Position numbers and translations under genes: made by a program
Notes under the pieces: generated by a model
The model's input: the letters and a program-made list of their open reading frames with translations, nothing else
Databases searched by the model: none
What the model was told of the DNA's origin: nothing
NCBI GenBank assembly: GCA_003136335.1
Contig: PLEA01000492.1
Coordinates: 1-13,766 of the forward strand
Origin: Acidobacteriaceae bacterium
Lineage (GTDB): Bacteria > Acidobacteriota > Terriglobia > Terriglobales > SbA1
Direction of reading: 5' to 3'
DNA: 13,766 bases
Shown: one piece after another, positions 7,179 to 13,766 of the stretch
Layout of the letters: every line of letters begins with the position of its first letter
Position numbering within the stretch: the stretch's first letter is position 1

Positions 7179-10023
7179 ACGCTTGCCGTCGGCGACGTAC
7201 CGGGTGCAACTCAACCAGGACTTCCGCTTCGCGGATACTTGCAAAATTCTCGATTACCTCCACGAACTGGGCATTTCCGATCTGTATTTGTCGCCAGTTC
7301 TGGTGAGCCGGAAGGGAAGCGGTCATGGATACGACGTCACCGATCCCACGCGCATCAACCCGGATCTAGGCAGCGAAGAAGATTTCGCAGCCCTGCAAAG
7401 CGAGTTGCAAAATCGCGGCATGGGCCTGCTGCTCGACACGGTGCCCAATCACATGGCAGCCAGCGCCGAGAATCCCTGGTGGATGGATGTGCTGGAAAAC
7501 GGTGCCCAGTCTGCCTTCGCCGCGTTCTTCGATATCGAATGGCATCCCCATTCCCGCAGCCTCGACGGGAAAATTCTTCTTCCCGTTCTCGGGCGTCCCT
7601 TCGGCGAGGCCCTCGACTCCGGCGAAATTAAACTTACATTTCAGGACAGCCGGTTCTTTTTTCAGTATTTCGACTCTCTGTTCCCCCTCACTCCCCGGTC
7701 GTATCACGCGATTCTTAACCATCGCTTCCATCGGCTGAAAGAAGTTTTGGGGGAAGATGCTCCCGCCTTCCACGAATACTCCGGAATCATCGCGTCTGTC
7801 CGTGAGCTTTCTGGCGCGGATCGACGCTCCGCGGAAACCGCTGCCGACCGCCGATTGCGCTTTGAGTCGTCTCGCGACCGCCTCCGATCGCTCATGACCA
7901 GTAGCCAGGAAGTTGCCAGATTTGTCGAGGAAAATGTCAGCGAGATCAATGGCAAAGAAGGCGATGCCGGCAGTTTCGGCTTCCTCCAGCGCTTGCTCGC
8001 CGAACAAAATTACAAGCTGGCCTTCTGGCAGAACCTGAATGAGAGCATTAATTATCGCCGGTTCTTCACCATCACGGAACTCGTGGGAATCCGAGTCGAA
8101 GATCCCGTAGTGTTCGAAGCGACTCACGGTTACATTCTGCGTCTGGTCTCGAAGAATCCGTACGCGGGATTGCGCGTCGATCACATCGATGGTCTTCGCG
8201 ATCCGCTCGCTTATCTCAACAAACTGCAGGAGCGGCTGGCTTCCGATGAGACCCGGAAAGAATCATCGTCGTACCTACTCGTCGAGAAAATTCTTGCACG
8301 AGGCGAAGGTCTGCCCGACGAATGGCCTGTGAGCGGAACCACCGGATACGACTACCTGAATGAAGCGAATGGGCTCTTCGTTGAGCCCGAGGGCGCGCGC
8401 CGCATGGAGGAGATCTATTCGACCTTCATCGGCCGCCACCAGAAGTTTGCTGACGTGGTGTACCAGAAAAAAAAGCTCGTCATGAATACGCTTCTCGGAG
8501 TCGAGATGCGAACCTTGGGACGACACCTGGCCGAACTCGCCGCTCAGGACCGTTATGCGCGTGAGTTGAACCGCGAGCAGTTAATCGACGCTCTCATCGA
8601 AGTCACCGCCTGTCTCTCCATCTACCGGACTTATATCCGGAACATGGACTTGCCCGCGCATGCCACCAAATACATCGAAGAAGCTATAACCATGGCGCGC
8701 CACAGGGCGCCAAATGTCAGCTCCGCCTGTTTTGATTTTGTTCGCGAGGTGTTGTTGATCCTGAGTCTCCCTCACGTGCTCGTCGACCAACGCGAAGCCC
8801 GCCTCGCTTTCGTAATGCGATGGCAGCAGTTCACCGGTCCCATCGTGGCCAAGGGGTTGGAGGACACGTCTCTCTATGTCTACCATCCTCTGTTGTCGTT
8901 GAATGAGGTCGGCGGAGACCCGTGCCCGTCGCATGCAGCCCCGCTCGAAGATTTTTATGCCTTCCTCGATGGCCGCTGCCAGTGGCCCGGCAGTCTTAAC
9001 GCCAGTTCGACTCACGACACCAAACGAAGTGAAGACGTCCGCGCCCGGCTCAACGCCCTTTCCGAAATGTCGTCCGAGTGGAAGGATCATCTGGATCTCT
9101 GGGCGAAACAGAACGCCCAGCATAAGGAACAGCTCAAGGGTGAGGCCGTTCCCGATCGCAATGAAGAATACTTTCTGTATCAAACGCTACTGGGCGTTTG
9201 GCCGCTCGAGCAGGAGGGTTGTGCCACCCTGCTGAAAAGAGTTCAGGATCACATTATTAAAGCCACGCGAGAAGCGATGGTGCACACGCGCTGGACGCGC
9301 CCCAATCAACCGCATGAAGACGCGCTTCTGAACTTCGTCGGCAGAATTCTGTCGTCGCGAGACAATCGCGACTTCCTCGAGGATTTCCGGCAATTTCAGA
9401 ACAAGACCGCATATTTCGGCATGGTCAACGGTCTCTCTCAAACGCTGCTGAAGATCGCCGCGCCCGGTGTGCCGGATTTCTATCAAGGCTCGGAGCTATG
9501 GGACCTGCGTCTGGTGGATCCCGACAACCGCGGCCCAATCGACTTTGAAAAGAGATCGTCCGCCCTTGAGAGCATCGCGAAAGTTGGACCTGCCGACTCC
9601 GGCCAGACGCTGACTGATCTAGTCGAGCACTGGCACGACGGACGAATTAAGCTGTACTTGATCTGGAAGTCCATCCGCTTCCGCCGCGACCACGCCGATC
9701 TATTCCGCGATGGAGAATTTATGCCGCTACGATCCGCGGGAGCGTATTCGCGCAACGTCACTGCATTTCTTCGGAGACAGGGAAGTTCCTGGGCGCTGGC
9801 GGCGCTTCCACGCTGGCTCTCGCAGGTCCAGGCGAAAGCGAAGGGAGAGTTCAACTGGGGAGATACCAGCCTTACCCTGCCCACAGACTCTCCGGCACAG
9901 TGGAGCAACATTCTTGCGCGGACGCCATTGTCGTCACAGAATGAAGGCGGCCAACAGCATTTGATGGTCAACGATCTATTTCAGGAGTTTCCCGTCGCGT
10001 TCTTCCATGCGGAAAGAACTTAA
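7168..10023 (+). CDS. treY: Malto-oligosyltrehalose synthase (GH13)
   Basis: TreY converts the reducing-end alpha-1,4 link of a maltodextrin into alpha,alpha-1,1, producing the substrate of TreZ. The 951 residues fit the longer members of the family. It opens with 'PSATYRVQL', a TreY hallmark, followed by 'GSGHGYDVTDPTRINPDLG' (50-68). The GH13 motifs are region I 'DTVPNH' (90-95), region II 'GLRVDHIDGLRDP' with nucleophile D338, region III 'LLVEKIL' with acid/base E373, and region IV 'SSTHDTKRSEDVRAR' with D617. The wide spacing between regions is the large insertion typical of TreY. 'APGVPDFYQGSELWDLRLVDPDNRGPID' near the C-terminus is also typical. The protein is cytosolic, with no signal peptide. 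ATG 7168 overlaps the preceding gene by 11 bases, with GAGG at 7152-7155 as a rather distant ribosome-binding site. It is the last gene of the operon. Confidence 0.96.
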   Translation: MPPKRLPSATYRVQLNQDFRFADTCKILDYLHELGISDLYLSPVLVSRKGSGHGYDVTDPTRINPDLGSEEDFAALQSELQNRGMGLLLDTVPNHMAASAENPWWMDVLENGAQSAFAAFFDIEWHPHSRSLDGKILLPVLGRPFGEALDSGEIKLTFQDSRFFFQYFDSLFPLTPRSYHAILNHRFHRLKEVLGEDAPAFHEYSGIIASVRELSGADRRSAETAADRRLRFESSRDRLRSLMTSSQEVARFVEENVSEINGKEGDAGSFGFLQRLLAEQNYKLAFWQNLNESINYRRFFTITELVGIRVEDPVVFEATHGYILRLVSKNPYAGLRVDHIDGLRDPLAYLNKLQERLASDETRKESSSYLLVEKILARGEGLPDEWPVSGTTGYDYLNEANGLFVEPEGARRMEEIYSTFIGRHQKFADVVYQKKKLVMNTLLGVEMRTLGRHLAELAAQDRYARELNREQLIDALIEVTACLSIYRTYIRNMDLPAHATKYIEEAITMARHRAPNVSSACFDFVREVLLILSLPHVLVDQREARLAFVMRWQQFTGPIVAKGLEDTSLYVYHPLLSLNEVGGDPCPSHAAPLEDFYAFLDGRCQWPGSLNASSTHDTKRSEDVRARLNALSEMSSEWKDHLDLWAKQNAQHKEQLKGEAVPDRNEEYFLYQTLLGVWPLEQEGCATLLKRVQDHIIKATREAMVHTRWTRPNQPHEDALLNFVGRILSSRDNRDFLEDFRQFQNKTAYFGMVNGLSQTLLKIAAPGVPDFYQGSELWDLRLVDPDNRGPIDFEKRSSALESIAKVGPADSGQTLTDLVEHWHDGRIKLYLIWKSIRFRRDHADLFRDGEFMPLRSAGAYSRNVTAFLRRQGSSWALAALPRWLSQVQAKAKGEFNWGDTSLTLPTDSPAQWSNILARTPLSSQNEGGQQHLMVNDLFQEFPVAFFHAERT

Positions 10024-10025
10024 AC

Positions 10026-10073
10026 CTTGCAAAAGATCGCAAGGCCGCGCTGAGAACGCAATGCAAGTTTTTT
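10026..10073 (+). terminator. Weak candidate terminator after treY
   Basis: CTTGCA (10026-10031) can pair with TGCAAG (10062-10067), which is followed directly by six T residues (10068-10073). The 30-base loop is long for an intrinsic terminator. A competing perfect hairpin CCTTGC/GCAAGG (10025-10030 with 10039-10044) uses the same left arm. It stands just after the treY stop, where a terminator is expected between convergent genes. The stem is short, so confidence is low. Confidence 0.3.
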
Positions 10074-10114
10074 CTTCGCGCTCTTCGCGCAAGCTTGGCA
10101 TGCTTTGCGGTTAA
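10072..10114 (-). repeat. Short periodic GCGAAG/GCAAAG-type intergenic sequence
   Basis: Read on the minus strand, the gap between the convergent genes shows TTAACCGCAAAG, then GCCAAGC, GCGCGAAGAG and CGCGAAGAA, a string of roughly 9-10-base variants of one theme. Sequences of this 'TTAACCGCAAAG...GCGAAGAG' kind recur between genes in several soil phyla, from memory and unchecked. It is non-coding. Part of it (GCGC-GAAGA-GCGC) can form a small hairpin, but no T-run follows on the minus strand, so it is not a clear terminator for the GH3 gene. Confidence 0.35.
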
Positions 10115-10140
10115 CAGCTTTCGATCGAACCAAGAAAAGA

Positions 10141-12528
10141 CTAGGGCAGAATCTCCGCCTGTGCTGGCGACCCATGCGCGGAGTCAGAGCTGATCCAAAC
10201 GTTGACCTTAGCCGCTTCGGCCGCAAACTGATCGCGACCGTTCCAGATCGCAAAGGCCTCCGGCTTTAACTCAAACTTCACTTTTGTAGTCTCGCCAGGA
10301 GCTATAGAAACCGTTTGAAATCCCTTCAGCATGCGGACTGGTTCCGCAACGCTGGTTCCCAGAAGTTGAATGTAGAGCTGCACAACTTCCTCGCCGGCCC
10401 GCGATCCGGTGTTCGTGACTTCAGCCTCGGCAGTCATCGCCGCTGCCCTATCCGCTCCCACACTCGACCCCTTATTCAACGCCGCCGCGCTCAATCGTTG
10501 CCTGCTAATCGCCGTGGCCCCGTAAGAAAATGTGGTGTACGAACCGCCATAACCGAAAGGGTATTGCGGAGTATTCTGTTCATCGATATAACGCGACAAG
10601 TATCTGCTCGCAACATCGCTCGGCGGCCGGGTCAGGTCCATGTTGCCTGCAGGGCGCCCGGTGTTGAGATGGTTGTAATACAGCGGCTCTTGTCCCACGC
10701 TGCGCGGCCAACTCACAACCAGTTTCCCGCTGGGATTCACATCGCCGAAAAGCGTGCGCGCCAGCGCCGGTCCTCCGCCTATTCCCGGCTGCCACGCTGC
10801 AATCACCGCCGGCACATGTTCAAAGGCCCACGGCACAGTCAACGGCCGTCCGCTGAAAAGAATTAAAACCACCGGCTTGCCCGTATGGACAATAGCTTCC
10901 AGCAATTCCTGCTGTCTGCCAGGAAGTCCCAGATGCGCGCGCGAAGCCGCTTCGCCACTCATCTCCGTACTCTCACCCAGCGTCAGAATCACAACATCGC
11001 CTTTTTGAGCGCCCGCCACGGCGGCCGCAATCTCCTCGTCCGTGCCGTCGAGAATGCCCGAACCCTTGTAGTGCGTAACGTGTCCTTCACCCACTCGCTG
11101 CCCCAGCGCCCACGCCAGTGACCGTGGCACCCCCGCGACGACACCCGGATACGATGAATCATCGTCCAGCGGTCCGATCACCGCGATGTTCTCATTTCCT
11201 TTCGCCAGCGGCAGCAGCGCCTTGCCCCCGGGCCCATCCGCATTCTTGAGCAACACAAATGATCGCTCCGCCGCAGTCTGCGCCAGCGCGATGCTCTCCG
11301 GATGGTAGAGCGCCTTGGCCGCAGCTTCTTCGTCCACATAAGGACGTTCGAATAGACCCAACGAAAGTTTGACGCGAAGCACATGCCGCACCGCTTCATC
11401 CAATTCAGCTTGCGTCGCCACGCCTGACTTCACGATCTGCTGCAAATTGTCGTGATACAGGCTGCTCACCATATCCATATCCACGCCCGCCAGGAACGCT
11501 TTCCGCGCCGCCGTCGCGCCGTCATTCGCAATGCCGTGCGGGATCAGTTCTCCCACTGCGTTCCAGTCGCTGACTACCAGTCCGCGAAAGCCCCACTCTT
11601 TCCGCAACACCTGCTTCAACGTGAACGGATTGGCCGACGAAGGCACGCCGTTCAAAGAATTGAATGCGCTCATCAGCGATGCCGTCCCAGCCTCCACGGC
11701 CGCGCGAAATGGTGGCATATAAAACTGCCGCAACGTATGTTCGGAAATCTCCGTGCTGTTGTAGTCGCGCCCTGCCTCGGCTGCGCCATAGCCGACGTAA
11801 TGCTTGGCACAAGCTGCAATGCTGTCCGGCGCATCTAACCGTGAGCCCTGATAGCCCCTCACATAGGCGGCTGCCATCGCCGAACCTAAAACAGGATCCT
11901 CCCCCGCGCCTTCCGCCATCCGCCCCCAGCGCGCATCCCGCGCGATGTCCACCATCGGCGAAAACGTCCAGCGGATGCCGTCCGCCGCCGCCTCCATCGC
12001 CGCCACTCGCGAAGCTTTCTCTACAATCGAAGGGTTCCAAGTCGAAGCCAACCCCAGCGGAATGGGAAACTCCGTCTTGAATCCGTGGATCACGTCCAGA
12101 CCAAACAGGATCGGAATGTGCAGCCGCGACTTCTCCATCGCAATCTTTTGATATTTGTTGATCTCGTGCGGATCGACCACGTTGAACAGCGATCCGATCT
12201 GTCCCCGCGCAATCATGTCGTCATAGTCAGTCATGCCAGTTCCCGGCCCAGTGGGCTGCCCGGCGGAATATTGCACTAGCTGGCCGACCTTTTCTTCCAG
12301 CGTCATGCGGTGCAGAATCGATTCCACGCGTGCGTCCAGACTGGCGTCCGCGCTGCCACTATTGCGGCTCGTCGTCGATTCTCCGGACGGCGTTTGCGCG
12401 AACGACAACCCGCTCATGGCGCATATTCCGCCGATCAAAAATGCGCTGCAGATCATCCTCCCCAGCCGCGAGCGACTTCTTTCCGGGAACCAACCATAAG
12501 TAAGTATGCAGCGGGCTGAGAATGGCAT
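10141..12528 (-). CDS. Exported GH3 beta-glucosidase (BglX-like)
   Basis: This 795-residue family 3 glycoside hydrolase removes terminal beta-glucosyl (or related beta-glycosyl) residues from oligosaccharides. The N-terminal barrel has 'RWTFSPMVDIARDARWGRMAEGAGEDP' (186-212), 'KHYVGYG' (242-248) and 'GLVVSDWNAV' with nucleophile D321. The second domain carries 'TLGESTEMSGEAASR' with probable acid/base E519. A fibronectin-III-like C-terminal domain ends the protein ('VTNTGSRAGEEVVQLYI', 'LKGFQTVSIAPGETTKV'). Residues 26-44 form a hydrophobic signal segment ending SFA|Q, so it is probably periplasmic. ATG 12528 is preferred because GAGGTG sits 7 bases upstream. The second ATG at 12456 has GGAGG touching it, which is too close, so the signal has an unusually long 24-residue arginine-containing lead. 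It is divergent from a LacI gene, with a dyad operator between the start codons. E. coli bglX is the nearest named relative; exact substrate is uncertain. Confidence 0.94.
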   Translation of the reverse strand: MPFSARCILTYGWFPERSRSRLGRMICSAFLIGGICAMSGLSFAQTPSGESTTSRNSGSADASLDARVESILHRMTLEEKVGQLVQYSAGQPTGPGTGMTDYDDMIARGQIGSLFNVVDPHEINKYQKIAMEKSRLHIPILFGLDVIHGFKTEFPIPLGLASTWNPSIVEKASRVAAMEAAADGIRWTFSPMVDIARDARWGRMAEGAGEDPVLGSAMAAAYVRGYQGSRLDAPDSIAACAKHYVGYGAAEAGRDYNSTEISEHTLRQFYMPPFRAAVEAGTASLMSAFNSLNGVPSSANPFTLKQVLRKEWGFRGLVVSDWNAVGELIPHGIANDGATAARKAFLAGVDMDMVSSLYHDNLQQIVKSGVATQAELDEAVRHVLRVKLSLGLFERPYVDEEAAAKALYHPESIALAQTAAERSFVLLKNADGPGGKALLPLAKGNENIAVIGPLDDDSSYPGVVAGVPRSLAWALGQRVGEGHVTHYKGSGILDGTDEEIAAAVAGAQKGDVVILTLGESTEMSGEAASRAHLGLPGRQQELLEAIVHTGKPVVLILFSGRPLTVPWAFEHVPAVIAAWQPGIGGGPALARTLFGDVNPSGKLVVSWPRSVGQEPLYYNHLNTGRPAGNMDLTRPPSDVASRYLSRYIDEQNTPQYPFGYGGSYTTFSYGATAISRQRLSAAALNKGSSVGADRAAAMTAEAEVTNTGSRAGEEVVQLYIQLLGTSVAEPVRMLKGFQTVSIAPGETTKVKFELKPEAFAIWNGRDQFAAEAAKVNVWISSDSAHGSPAQAEILP

Positions 12529-12563
12529 GGAATAGCACCTCGGTCGGGCCCGGCTCCCACTAG

Positions 12564-12583
12564 CTACTAAATCGGGTTAGTAG
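12564..12583. promoter_or_regulatory. Candidate LacI-family operator upstream of the GH3 gene
   Basis: CTACTAAATCGGGTTAGTAG is a 20-base dyad. Seven outer pairs are perfect (CTACTAA/TTAGTAG) and the central C-G step is also symmetric; only the two pairs between are mismatched. A central CG flanked by A/T-rich half-sites is the usual form of LacI/GalR-family operators. It lies between the GH3 start codon (35 bases away) and the divergent LacI-type gene, just downstream of the proposed GH3 promoter, where a bound repressor would block transcription. The symmetry is seen directly; the regulator pairing is inferred. Confidence 0.65.
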
Positions 12584-12599
12584 AGCGTCGTCGGAGTGT

Positions 12600-12628
12600 A
12601 TGAAAACTGTTTTCCTTCCCAATGTCAA
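12600..12628 (-). promoter_or_regulatory. Candidate sigma70-type promoter for the GH3 gene
   Basis: On the minus strand a perfect TTGACA (12628 down to 12623) is followed after 17 bases by TTTCAT (12605-12600), which matches four of six bases of TATAAT. Transcription would begin near 12592, giving a leader of about 60 bases that contains the dyad operator. The -10 element is imperfect, so placement is tentative. Confidence 0.4.
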
Positions 12629-12697
12629 TCAATATTGCGCGCTCTGGTCGCGAACATCTGCTTGCTAGCCCGATTCGTTTGTGCGAGACTGCGCAGC

Positions 12698-13766
12698 GTG
12701 ACGTCAAAAAAACGCGCCCAGGGCGCCGCTCGGACCGCGCGCCTGGGGCCCAAACCGGTCAGCCTTAAACAACTGGCGGAGCGCCTCTCACTTTCCCCCG
12801 CTACCGTATCGCTCGTCATTAACCGCTCGCCCGTCGCCGATTCCATCCCGCAGGAAACCAAAGACCGAATTCTTGCCGCCGCCCGCAAGTACAAATACCG
12901 TCCAAACTTTTTTGCCCGCTCCTTGCGCGCCCAGCGCAGCTTCACTATCGGCGTCATCGTCCCCGAAGTCAGCGATGGCTACTCGGCTTCGGTGATGAGC
13001 GGCGTGGAAGATCATCTCCTGCAAGAGGGTTACTTTTATTTTGTCGTAAGCCACCGCCACCGCGCCGACCTGATTGATGAATATCCCCGGCTCTTCCTGG
13101 AGCGCTCCGTCGACGGCCTGATCGCGGTCGACACTCCCTGGACTCTTGCGCTCTCGGTTCCCGTGGTCACGGTGTCCGGTCACAACCATGTGAAGGGTGT
13201 GACCAACATTGTTCTGGACCACGTGCGGGCCGCGGAAGTCGCGCTCAAGCATCTTTTTCAGCTGGGCCATCGCGACATCGCCTTCATCAAAGGACAGGAA
13301 TTCAGCTCCGATACCGAAGTTCGTTGGGCCAACATCGAGAAGGCTGCCCGCCAACTGCATCTCCCGATTTCTCCCGCGCTCACTGCTCAGCTCCAGGGAG
13401 ATTCTCCTTCTCCCCACCTTGGCTATGAGGCCACTCGCAGGCTGCTGGCTTCGCACAAGCCATTTACCGCCCTGTTCGCCTTTAACGACATTTCGGCAAT
13501 GGGCGCCATTCGCGCGCTGCGCGAGGCCAAGTTGCGCGTTCCCGACGATGTTTCCGTGGTGGGCTTCGACGACATCCAGAGCGCCGCCTACCAGAATCCG
13601 GCGCTGACCACGGTGCGCCAGCCACTGCGCGAAATGGGAAGGATTGCCGCCGAAACTCTGCTGCGCCGCATCCGCCGTTCCGGATCCGATTCCCACGGCG
13701 GCGAAACCATGGTCGAACCCAAACTGATCATCCGCGAGACCACCGGCCCGGCTCCCAAAAGCGTCC
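12698..13766 (+). CDS. LacI-family transcriptional regulator (3' end beyond the window)
   Basis: The frame is open from GTG 12698 to the right edge, 356 residues, and probably lacks only the last few. The N-terminal helix-turn-helix is 'VSLKQLAERLSLSPATVSLVINRSP' (21-45) with hinge 'YRPNFFARSLRAQ' (68-79), the classic LacI/GalR DNA-binding head. The periplasmic-binding-like sensor follows: 'FTIGVIVPEVSDGYSASVMSGVEDHL' (82-107), 'DHVRAAEVALKHLFQLGHRDIAFI' (174-197), 'FTALFAFNDISAMGAIRALRE' (256-276), and 'VPDDVSVVGFDDIQSAAYQNPALTTVRQP' (281-309). The effector is unknown, but position suggests a beta-glucoside or its breakdown product. The GTG has no strong ribosome-binding site; TTG 12662 and 12635 are in-frame alternatives, but the head begins soon after GTG. 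It is divergent from the GH3 gene with 169 bases between start codons and most likely represses that gene, and perhaps itself, through the dyad at 12564-12583. Confidence 0.93.
   Translation, partial: MTSKKRAQGAARTARLGPKPVSLKQLAERLSLSPATVSLVINRSPVADSIPQETKDRILAAARKYKYRPNFFARSLRAQRSFTIGVIVPEVSDGYSASVMSGVEDHLLQEGYFYFVVSHRHRADLIDEYPRLFLERSVDGLIAVDTPWTLALSVPVVTVSGHNHVKGVTNIVLDHVRAAEVALKHLFQLGHRDIAFIKGQEFSSDTEVRWANIEKAARQLHLPISPALTAQLQGDSPSPHLGYEATRRLLASHKPFTALFAFNDISAMGAIRALREAKLRVPDDVSVVGFDDIQSAAYQNPALTTVRQPLREMGRIAAETLLRRIRRSGSDSHGGETMVEPKLIIRETTGPAPKSV

Noticed and set aside
7366..8184. Minus-strand open frame of 272 codons
   Set aside because: Antisense to treY across its conserved catalytic motifs, with no recognisable domain or ribosome-binding site.
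10025..10044. Perfect six-pair hairpin CCTTGC/GCAAGG right after treY
   Set aside because: No T-run follows it, so alone it is not a convincing terminator; it is mentioned only as a competitor of the 10026-10073 structure.
12788..13696. Minus-strand open frame of 302 codons at the right end
   Set aside because: It lies fully antisense to the LacI-type gene, whose helix-turn-helix and sensor motifs are unmistakable; the antisense translation shows no domain. It is a by-product of GC-rich codon use.
1..13766. CRISPR arrays, tRNA/rRNA genes, transposases, integrases or phage genes
   Set aside because: I looked for regular spaced repeats, cloverleaf-like segments and mobile-element protein motifs on both strands and saw none.

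Overview
The window is a moderately GC-rich stretch of bacterial chromosome. It most resembles Acidobacteriota (Koribacter/Sulfotelmatobacter-like soil lineages). That placement is an inference from three things: a TreZ/TreY pathway with a DUF3536-type GH57 enzyme, a secreted GH3 beta-glucosidase beside a LacI regulator, and decayed short tandem motifs between genes. There is no marker gene to prove it, and nothing looks like a phage, a transposon, CRISPR or an RNA gene.

Layout, left to right. (1) 1-504: the C-terminal part of the DNA polymerase III delta subunit (holA), entering from the left edge, with a strong hairpin overlapping its stop codon. (2) 505-1180: a 676-base gap with no supportable gene, containing degenerate tandem motifs (about 614-794). 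(3) 1181-2703: a translationally coupled two-gene unit, a nucleotidyltransferase-fold protein followed by a calcineurin-like metallophosphoesterase (ATGA overlap). Its function is unknown and it is the least explained part of the window. (4) 2875-10023: a three-gene operon, treZ, a GH57/DUF3536 alpha-glucan-active enzyme, then treY, with every junction overlapping. TreY isomerises the reducing end of a malto-oligosaccharide to a trehalosyl group and TreZ releases free trehalose. The GH57 enzyme plausibly supplies or trims the glucan chains. (5) 10024-10140: a convergent gap with a weak terminator and a periodic GCGAAG-type sequence. (6) 10141-12528, minus strand: an exported GH3 beta-glucosidase (BglX-like). 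(7) 12529-12697: a divergent control region with a near-consensus promoter for the GH3 gene and a 20-base dyad with a central CG, the typical form of a LacI-family operator. (8) 12698 to the right edge: a LacI-family repressor gene that runs off the window nearly complete.

Two carbohydrate modules therefore lie tail to tail: an intracellular glucan-to-trehalose route (stress or osmolyte) and an exported beta-glucoside-degrading enzyme with its own local repressor. The nucleotidyltransferase/phosphoesterase pair is the best candidate here for an undescribed system. Its chemistry suggests a modifier and its reversal enzyme, but no substrate can be read from the sequence.
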